Below, piece after piece: positions 1 to 4,745 of a DNA stretch of 5,239 nucleotides. Below the pieces are notes generated by a model. That model was not told the origin of the DNA and made no database searches. It saw only the letters and a program-made list of their open reading frames with translations. The position numbers and the translations under genes are program-made. The stretch covers positions 1-5,239 of the forward strand of contig CAZRJL010000052.1 in assembly GCA_964600645.1 (NCBI GenBank). Reading direction: 5' to 3'. The stretch comes from UBA12151 sp964600645 (GTDB taxonomy: Bacteria > Patescibacteriota > Minisyncoccia > Moranbacterales > UBA9337). Every line of letters starts with the position of its first letter. The first letter of the stretch is position 1.

Positions 1-358
1 TGTATTTCGGCTGGTGCTTTTTAATCAGATTGGCTTCCAAAATCAACGCGTCCAAAACTGTTTCGGTTTCAATTATTTTTATATCGGAAACCAAATAAAT
101 CATCTCCTCGATCGGTCTCAGACTGCCCCCTCTCCCCCCGGAAGAGGGTTGGGGTGAGGGCGCGAAATACGATTTCACTCTATCTCTCAATGAAGTCGCC
201 TTGCCAATATAAATAATTTCTTTTTGCGCGCTCAGTCCTCCAGAGGCGGATTTAGCTTCGCCATGCACCGTATGATGCATGGCTTCGCTCAAAAAAACAT
301 ACACCCCCGGCGCATCAGGAAACTTAACTATTTTCTTTTTCAAGGCTATTGATTTCAT
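1..358 (-). CDS. uvrC: UvrC, excinuclease ABC subunit C, N-terminal 119 residues (truncated by window edge)
   Basis: UvrC is the nuclease of nucleotide excision repair; its N-terminal GIY-YIG domain makes the 3' incision beside a lesion marked by UvrA and UvrB. The ATG at 358-356 opens a frame that stays open to the window edge. Seen are PGVY (17-20), IIYIGKA (48-54) and SLRDRVKSYF (56-65), followed by the conserved ETETVLDALILEANLIKKH segment near 97-115. These are hallmarks of UvrC, with the presumed catalytic Tyr20 and Arg58 present. The start lies 3 nt after the uvrA stop, so the two genes are almost certainly cotranscribed and translationally coupled; no clear ribosome binding site is seen. 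Two stretches are foreign to the family: residues 24-45, between GVY and YIG, and residues 66-81, after KSYF. Both coincide with palindromic DNA and are in frame, so the protein may still work. Most of the gene, including the second nuclease domain, lies outside the window. Confidence 0.93.
   Translation of the reverse strand, partial: MKSIALKKKIVKFPDAPGVYVFLSEAMHHTVHGEAKSASGGLSAQKEIIYIGKATSLRDRVKSYFAPSPQPSSGGRGGSLRPIEEMIYLVSDIKIIETETVLDALILEANLIKKHQPKY
128..160. repeat. GC-rich inverted repeat within uvrC
   Basis: Arms CCCTCTCCCC (128-137) and GGGGTGAGGG (151-160) are inverted repeats with one mismatch; CCCTCT can alternatively pair with AGAGGG at 143-148. The DNA encodes a Pro/Ser/Gly/Arg-rich stretch between KSYF and the conserved IEEM segment. 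UvrC is about nine residues longer here than E. coli UvrC by hand alignment. The sequence differs in character from the rest of uvrC and resembles the CCCTCACCCC-type palindromes scattered in many bacterial genomes. The exact borders of the insertion cannot be set. Confidence 0.55.
229..291 (-). repeat. 57-bp in-frame palindromic insertion in uvrC, flanked by 6-bp direct repeats
   Basis: The hexamer CGCTCA occurs at 229-234 and 286-291, exactly 57 bp (19 codons) apart. Between them is a hairpin: arms GCCATGCA (260-267) and TGCATGGC (276-283) around an 8-nt loop, extended across a 3x3 internal loop by AGC (254-256) and GCT (287-289). Removing 57 bp leaves GVYVFLSAQKEIIYIGKA, with 10 residues between the Tyr of GVY and YIG, the same spacing as in E. 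coli UvrC as I recall it. The direct repeat is consistent with a target-site duplication, but it could also be slippage or chance. Confidence 0.7.
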
Positions 359-361
359 GTT

Positions 362-3300
362 TTAATGCTTTCGCAATGCTTCGCGGAGATATTTTCCCGT
401 ATAACTTTCTTTGTGCCATTTGGCGACTTCTTCCGGGGTGCCGGACACAACCACTTTACCTCCTCCGTCTCCGCCTTCCGGTCCCAAATCGATTATCCAA
501 TCGGCGGATTTGATCACATCCATATTGTGCTCGATCACCACCACCGTATTACCCGCATCCACCAAGCGATTAAGAACATCTAGTAATTTTTTAATATCAT
601 CAAAATGCAGTCCGGTCGTCGGCTCATCCAGAATATACATCGTATCGCCAGTGGCGCGCCGAGAGAGCTCACTGGCCAGCTTAATTCTTTGCGCTTCGCC
701 TCCGGAAAGCGTCGTTGCGCTTTGACCCAATTCGATATATCCCAAACCAACCTGCTCCAAAACTTTTAGCGGGTCGTGGATTTGAGGATAACTTTCGAAA
801 AATTCCCGCGCTTCCGAAACCGTCATTTTCAAAACATCGGCAATATTTTTTCCTTTATACTTCACTTGAAGTGTCTCCCGATTATATCTTTTTCCCTTGC
901 AAACATCGCACGGCAAATAAACATCCGGCATAAATTGCATTTCGATTTTCAAAAATCCTTCTCCTTGGCAATTATCACAGCGTCCCCCGCCTGCAACGCT
1001 TGTAGCACTGCGGGCAGGGCCGGAAACATTAAAAGAAAATCTTCCGATGCCATAACCTTTCTCGCGCGCGTCTTTGGTAGCGGAAAAAAGCTGACGAATC
1101 GGAGTAAAAAGTCCGGTATATGTCGCCGGATTGGATCTGGGCGTGCGTCCAATCGGTGATTGATCAATCATAATCACTTTGTTAATATTCTCCATTCCGA
1201 CAATTTCCCGATATTTTCCTGGAACATCCAAACTGCGATGCAATTTGTTTGCTAGAGCCTTATATAAGGTTTCTTCAATCAAAGTTGATTTTCCGCTCCC
1301 GCTCACTCCGGTAACGCAAACAAAACTCCTCAGTGGAAACGCGACATTGATATTTTTTAAATTATGACTGGAGGCTCCGCGCACGATCAAAGTTTTTTTG
1401 TTTTTTATCCCGCGGCGCAAATCGGGAATTGCGATTTTCAATTCGGCGGTCAAATATTTGGCCGTGATGGATTTTTTGTTTTTCATCACTTCTTCTGGAG
1501 TTCCCTGCGCCACAATTTCTCCTCCATGCTTTCCCGCCCCCGGACCAATATCCACCAAATAATCCGCCTCGCGCATCGTCTCTTCATCATGTTCAATTGC
1601 AATCACGGTATTGCCGATATTTCGCAAATTTTTCAAAGTTTCCAAAAGCCTTCGATTGTCTCGCGCATGCAGTCCGATTGACGGCTCATCCAAAATATAC
1701 AAAACTCCCACCAATTGCGATCCGACTTGCGAAGCCAAACGGATTCGCTGCGACTCTCCGCCGGAAAGAGTAAAAGCGGTTCGATGCAGGGAAATATAAT
1801 TCAATCCCACATCACTAAGAAATTTCAAACGATTACTGACTTCTTTCACAATTCTTCCGGCAATCAAATCTTCTTGCTTGTTCAACTTCAAATTCGCAAA
1901 AAAATCCAAACAATCATCAATGCTTATTTGCGACACTTCCACGATATTTTTCCCGCCTGCAACGTTATGCGTAGCATTGCGGGCAGGTCCGCCTGCAACG
2001 TTATGCGTAGCATTGCGGGCAGGTCCGCCTGCAACGTTATGCGNNNNNNNNNNNNNNNNNNNNNNNNNNNNNNNNNNNNNNNNNNNNNNNNNNNNNNNNN
2101 NNNNNNNNNNNNNNNNNNNNNNNNNNNNNNNNNNNNNNNNNNNTAGCATTGCGGGCAGGTCCGCCGACCGTCACCAACAAAACCTCTTTTCGATAACGAC
2201 TTCCTCCACAAGTCGAACAAGGCTTTTGCGACATATATTTTTCTATATCATTTCGCACCGCATCGGAGGTTGTGCTTCGATAACGATCTTCGAGCCAGCC
2301 GACAACACCCTTCCAATTCAATTGAAAACTTCTTGTTCCGCTGCGAAAATGATATTTGACGTTTATTAATTCCCCGCCTGCAACGTTATGCGTAGCATTG
2401 CGGGTAGGCCCGCCTGCAACGTTATGCGTAGCATTGCGGGTAGGCCCGCCTGCAACGTTATGCNNNNNNNNNNNNNNNNNNNNNNNNNNNNNNNNNNNNN
2501 NNNNNNNNNNNNNNNNNNNNNNNNNNNNNNNNNNNNNNNNNNNNNNNNNNNNNNNNNNNNNNNGTAGCATTGCGGGCAGGTCCTCCATCCTTGCCATACA
2601 AAAGTAAATTCAAATCTTTTTCCGACAAATCTCGCAAACGTTTATTGTCAGGAATATGATAAAAATTCGTCACCGCGCGCAGTATCGTCCCTTGATAATT
2701 GTTCGGCTTGTAGCTCCACGGAAGAACTCCTCCATCAGCGATGGTTTTATTCTTGTCCGGAATAATCAAATCGGGATCAATTTCTTTTTTTACGCCCAAT
2801 CCTTCACAAGACGGACACGCTCCAAAAGGAGAATTGAAAGAAAAAAGCCTTGGCTCCAGCGGGGGAAATTCGATTTCATGAATCGGACAAGAAAGATTTT
2901 GATTAAAAATAACTTCGTCATTCTTATTCTTATTTTTGTTCTTCATTCCTATTTTCACCAAACCTCCGGACAATTTGAGCGCCCTTTCCACTCCCTCAAA
3001 AATACGAGAAATGCTTTTTTCACTAATTTCCACCTCATCAATAATCACTTCCAATGAGTGCTTTTTATTTTTTTCCAACTTCACCTCTTTCCATTTTTCC
3101 AAAAAAACTATTTTTCCGTCAATATATATCTTCGAAAGCCCCATTTTCCATAAATTTTGAAGTAACGCCGAATATTCTCCTTTGCGACTCCGCACCACGG
3201 GAGAGATAATTTCAATCTTTTTTCCATCTCCCAGATCCAAGATTCGATCAACGATTTCATCGGTCGAAAGACGCCTTATTTCCCGTCCGCAAACTTCGCA

Positions 3301-3660
3301 ATGAGGAATTCCAATTTTTGAATATAACAATCGCAAATAATCATGAATTTCCGTGATTGTTCCCACGGTTGAGCGCGGATTGTGTGAAACTGATTTTTGG
3401 TCGATGGATATCGTCGGGGAAAGTCCCTCGATATAATCCACATCCGGCTTATCCATTTGTCCCAAGAATTGCCGAGCATAAGACGACAAACTTTCCAAAT
3501 ATCTCCTTTGCCCCTCGGCAAAAAGCGTATCAAAAGCCAATGTACTCTTTCCCGACCCGCTAATTCCGGTAAACACAATCAGTTTATTTCGCGGAATAGT
3601 CAAATCCACATTTTTGAGATTATGCTCCCGCGCGCCCTTGATGATTATTTCGTTATTCAT
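362..3660 (-). CDS. uvrA: UvrA, excinuclease ABC subunit A (damage-recognition ATPase), interrupted by two assembly gaps and carrying three in-frame repeat insertions
   Basis: UvrA dimers scan DNA for bulky lesions and load UvrB; they are cytoplasmic ABC ATPases with two nucleotide-binding modules. Residue numbers assume both N gaps are closed to zero, giving 1032 residues. Visible are Walker A GISGSGKST (32-40), zinc-module residues C258-x2-H261 and C282-x2-C285, CSTC (448-451), signature LSGGESQ (565-571) and LDEP (590-593). Module II has Walker A GVSGSGKST (718-726), the zinc finger C828/C831 with C851/C854, LSGGEAQ (918-924) and LDEP (944-947). The ATG at 3660 gives the usual N-terminus. 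Subtracting about 83 inserted residues leaves about 949, close to the 940 of E. coli UvrA. The three frames seen in the raw sequence result from the 100-N gaps (100 is not a multiple of 3). With zero or any multiple of 36 nt in each gap the frame is continuous, so I call this intact rather than a pseudogene. It is followed 3 nt later by uvrC. Confidence 0.93.
990..1018. repeat. Single diverged copy of the palindromic element in uvrA (ABC module II zinc finger)
   Basis: This 29-nt core begins CCTGCAACG and ends GCGGGCAGG, the same ends as the array units, with a shorter, diverged centre. The outer 5-bp stem CCTGC/GCAGG is intact. On the coding strand it yields PARSATSVAGG, inserted so that the normal NV-x-GGRC motif becomes NVSG, then 11 extra residues, then GRC, directly before the zinc-finger Cys828. 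Removing 33 nt restores the family spacing exactly. Confidence 0.8.
1956..2159. repeat. Tandem 36-bp palindromic repeat array 1 in uvrA
   Basis: Units at 1956-1987, 1992-2023 and 2028 onward (interrupted by the N gap, resuming at 2144-2159) have a 32-bp core and a 4-bp spacer TCCG. Each core folds as CCTGC, internal loop, CG, internal loop, ATGC, GTA triloop, GCAT, then the complementary arms. On the coding strand each unit encodes the 12-residue repeat HNVAGGPARNAT. The array lies between VTVGG and KNIVEV, just after the CSTC zinc-binding pair. Deleting 36 residues restores alignment to E. coli UvrA with no gap. Copy number is at least three; the true number is hidden by the gap. Confidence 0.9.
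2044..2143. other. Assembly gap of 100 N inside repeat array 1
   Basis: The run is exactly 100 N, a conventional placeholder for unknown length. The left flank ends CCTGCAACGTTATGCG and the right flank begins TAGCATTGCGGGCAGG, which together make one complete repeat unit. The missing DNA is therefore probably a whole number of 36-bp units, possibly none. Confidence 0.95.
2377..2580. repeat. Tandem 36-bp palindromic repeat array 2 in uvrA
   Basis: Units at 2377-2408, 2413-2444 and 2449 onward (interrupted by the N gap, resuming at 2564-2580) match array 1 except that the two complete units end GGGTAGG with spacer CCCG instead of GGGCAGG with TCCG. On the coding strand this changes PARNAT to PTRNAT. 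The partial unit at the gap's right edge keeps the GGGCAGG form. The array lies between LLLYGKDG and ELINVKY of UvrA, a position where E. coli UvrA has only a short turn (VVLYGSGKENIEFKY as recalled). Confidence 0.9.
2464..2563. other. Assembly gap of 100 N inside repeat array 2
   Basis: Exactly 100 N. The left flank ends CCTGCAACGTTATGC and the right flank starts GTAGCATTGCGGGCAGG, again joining to one perfect unit if the gap is closed. As with the other gap, missing sequence is expected in multiples of 36 bp, and the reading frame of uvrA is kept for any such length. Confidence 0.95.
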
Positions 3661-3682
3661 AATATATGGTATTTATTGTTTT

Positions 3683-3712
3683 TTTATCCGGCATTTAAAT
3701 AATTCTTGTCAT
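3683..3712 (-). promoter_or_regulatory. Possible sigma-70-type promoter for uvrA-uvrC
   Basis: On the minus strand, ATGACA (3712-3707, five of six to TTGACA) is followed after 18 nt by GATAAA (3688-3683, four of six to TATAAT), 22 nt before the uvrA ATG. The match is modest in an AT-rich stretch, so this is tentative; the operon could instead be read from the small gene upstream, 53 nt away. No Shine-Dalgarno sequence precedes uvrA. Confidence 0.3.
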
Positions 3713-3713
3713 T

Positions 3714-3941
3714 TTAGAGATAATACATCATATCACCATTTTTTATTTCCATCAACCGATTCAACTCAAACACCGCCGTCAACGTCTTCGATCCATCCAT
3801 AGCCACAGTCAAAGGATTATCTTGATAGCAAGATGACCCGTCATCCCAGTGAGAAAACTCCCAACTGCTATCGGAAGGATAGGCGGTTAGGATTACTTCT
3901 TCGTAAAAATTGAAACTCACTTGGCAAATTTTTGTATTCAT
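3714..3941 (-). CDS. Small protein with an InlB-B-like surface repeat; possible truncated duplicate of the CHAP gene
   Basis: This 75-residue ORF contains VILTAYPSDSSWEFSHWDDG, a Cys, then NPLTVAMDGSKTLTAVFE. It follows the pattern of the bacterial InlB-B/Flg_new-type repeat (aromatic-Thr-Gly/His-Trp core ending in a Thr-Ala-x-Phe strand), common in extracellular multidomain proteins. It has no signal peptide or membrane segment. The start at 3941 is supported by AGAAGG 7 nt upstream. The stretch 3775-3892 is identical in DNA to the N-terminal part of the CHAP gene at the right edge, but the tail (VFELNRLMEIKNGDMMYYL) is different and no catalytic domain follows. It may be a genuine short protein, a remnant of a duplication, or a silent cassette. 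It is 53 nt upstream of uvrA on the same strand. Confidence 0.5.
   Translation of the reverse strand: MNTKICQVSFNFYEEVILTAYPSDSSWEFSHWDDGSSCYQDNPLTVAMDGSKTLTAVFELNRLMEIKNGDMMYYL
3775..3892. repeat. 118-bp perfect direct repeat, left copy
   Basis: Positions 3775-3892 are identical, base for base, to 5122-5239, 1347 bp apart and in the same orientation. The repeat encodes the InlB-like segment LTAYPSDSS through SKTLTA in both minus-strand ORFs. Identity stops abruptly at 3775 on the left; the right limit is unknown because the second copy reaches the window edge. Confidence 0.97.
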
Positions 3942-3948
3942 TTTTTCG

Positions 3949-3954
3949 CCTTCT
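3949..3954 (-). promoter_or_regulatory. Shine-Dalgarno site for the small InlB-like ORF
   Basis: AGAAGG on the minus strand, 7 nt before the ATG at 3941. It is the only convincing ribosome binding site in the window and fixes the start of this ORF. Confidence 0.55.
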
Positions 3955-4009
3955 GCGTGATGAAGACCATAATCAATTATTATTTATTTTAAATATTCAA
4001 TTTATTTGT

Positions 4010-4015
4010 TATACT
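4010..4015 (+). promoter_or_regulatory. Possible -10 element for the PsbP-like gene
   Basis: TATACT matches TATAAT at five of six positions, 34 nt before the ATG at 4050. No good -35 box is seen upstream in this AT-rich divergent intergenic region (3942-4049), which otherwise holds only the paired AAGACCATA motif. Confidence 0.35.
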
Positions 4016-4049
4016 AAGACCATATAAAAAAATTAACAGAACAAAGAAG

Positions 4050-4676
4050 ATGGATAAGAAAAAAATTCCTACTGGGATTTGGATAGCTATGATTGTAATT
4101 ATTGCAATCACGGTTAGCGTGTTGACTTGGAAATATGAAAAAAATGTTCCAAGCCTTACTCAATCTTCTCTAACAACAGAATTAAATCAACAAGAAATAG
4201 TACAGCCGACTAATGATTGGAAAAAATATAAGGACGATGAATATGGCTACGAATTGGATTATCCAAGTAATTGGAATATTACACAGCGCAACCCATCAAA
4301 AAATAACGTAGGCACTACATTTATTTTTTCCACCAATGGACCAATGAATGATGGCTCTAATGGAACTATTATACTTGGAAAATATAGCATTTATAATTCA
4401 TCGTTAACAAATTCAATTGAAAATAATTTAAAACTTTTAAATTCAAAAATAAATATTGCCGATACACAATCCACCTTTAAAGAGATACCTATCATTGGCG
4501 GCAGAGCATTCTATAATTTAAAGCAGACATCAATATCACCAAAAGAACGTGAAATATTTATTATTGGAAAAAACGTTATTTTTAACGGAACATTTCAAAC
4601 ATCTTCCAGTAATATAGACATGGAAAAATTAGATGAATTTACTGAAATTCTTTCCAAGTTTAAATTTTTACAATAA
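4050..4676 (+). CDS. Membrane-anchored PsbP/DUF1795-like protein
   Basis: The 208-residue product has a short Lys-rich N-terminus (MDKKK), one hydrophobic segment at about 10-27, a Ser/Thr/Gln-rich linker (about 35-55) and a globular domain from 57 to the end. The domain opens WKKYKDDEYGYELDYPSNW, the opening of PsbP/MOG1-type folds, in which an aromatic-rich stretch Y-G-Y/F...YP-x-x-W precedes a beta-sandwich. It is thus probably an uncleaved, N-anchored extracytoplasmic protein. No Cys lipobox is present. Specific function is unknown; such proteins are frequent in Candidate Phyla Radiation genomes. The gene is visibly more AT-rich than uvrA. It is divergent from the small InlB-like ORF and convergent with the CHAP gene, so it stands alone as a transcription unit. 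The ribosome site is weak (AAGAAG touching the ATG). Confidence 0.75.
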   Translation: MDKKKIPTGIWIAMIVIIAITVSVLTWKYEKNVPSLTQSSLTTELNQQEIVQPTNDWKKYKDDEYGYELDYPSNWNITQRNPSKNNVGTTFIFSTNGPMNDGSNGTIILGKYSIYNSSLTNSIENNLKLLNSKINIADTQSTFKEIPIIGGRAFYNLKQTSISPKEREIFIIGKNVIFNGTFQTSSSNIDMEKLDEFTEILSKFKFLQ

Positions 4677-4691
4677 AAATCAAAAAATAAA

Positions 4692-4719
4692 GAGAGTAGA
4701 ACTGTTAAGTTTTACTCTC
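4692..4719. terminator. Shared bidirectional hairpin terminator between the PsbP-like and CHAP genes
   Basis: Arms GAGAGTAGAAC (4692-4702) and GTTTTACTCTC (4709-4719) form an 11-bp stem with one wobble pair around a 6-nt loop. On the minus strand it is followed by TTTATTTTTTG, a good U tract, so it is best as the terminator of the CHAP gene, whose stop is 26 nt before it. On the plus strand it sits 15 nt after the PsbP-like stop but has only a weak T run (CTTTC). Confidence 0.8.
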
Positions 4720-4745
4720 CTTTCATCGTGCCAACTGAACGACTA

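Noticed and set aside
365..386. Short near-direct repeat (AATGCTT/TCGC twice) at the uvrA 3' end as another mobile element
   Set aside because: It codes for the ordinary C-terminal REALRKH, adds no length compared with the family, and has no palindromic structure of note.
990..1018. Hairpins in uvrA as internal transcription terminators or attenuators
   Set aside because: None is followed by a U tract on either strand, stems are broken by internal loops, and they lie within essential conserved coding sequence.
1956..2580. 36-bp palindromic repeats resembling a CRISPR array (36 bp is a typical repeat length)
   Set aside because: There are no spacers: units follow each other with only 4 constant bases between cores, and they lie in frame within uvrA. 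No cas genes are visible.
1715..2607. Plus-strand and alternative minus-strand ORFs through the repeat arrays (e.g. SACNVMRSIAGR-type or LPAMLRITLQAD-type translations)
   Set aside because: They are shadows created because the repeat unit lacks stops in four frames; outside the arrays they show no family motifs, while the UvrA frame does.
362..3660. uvrA as a frameshifted pseudogene in three pieces
   Set aside because: The frame changes occur only at the 100-N placeholders. Closing each gap by joining the repeat flanks gives a single frame with all motifs, so the shifts are artefacts of gap length.
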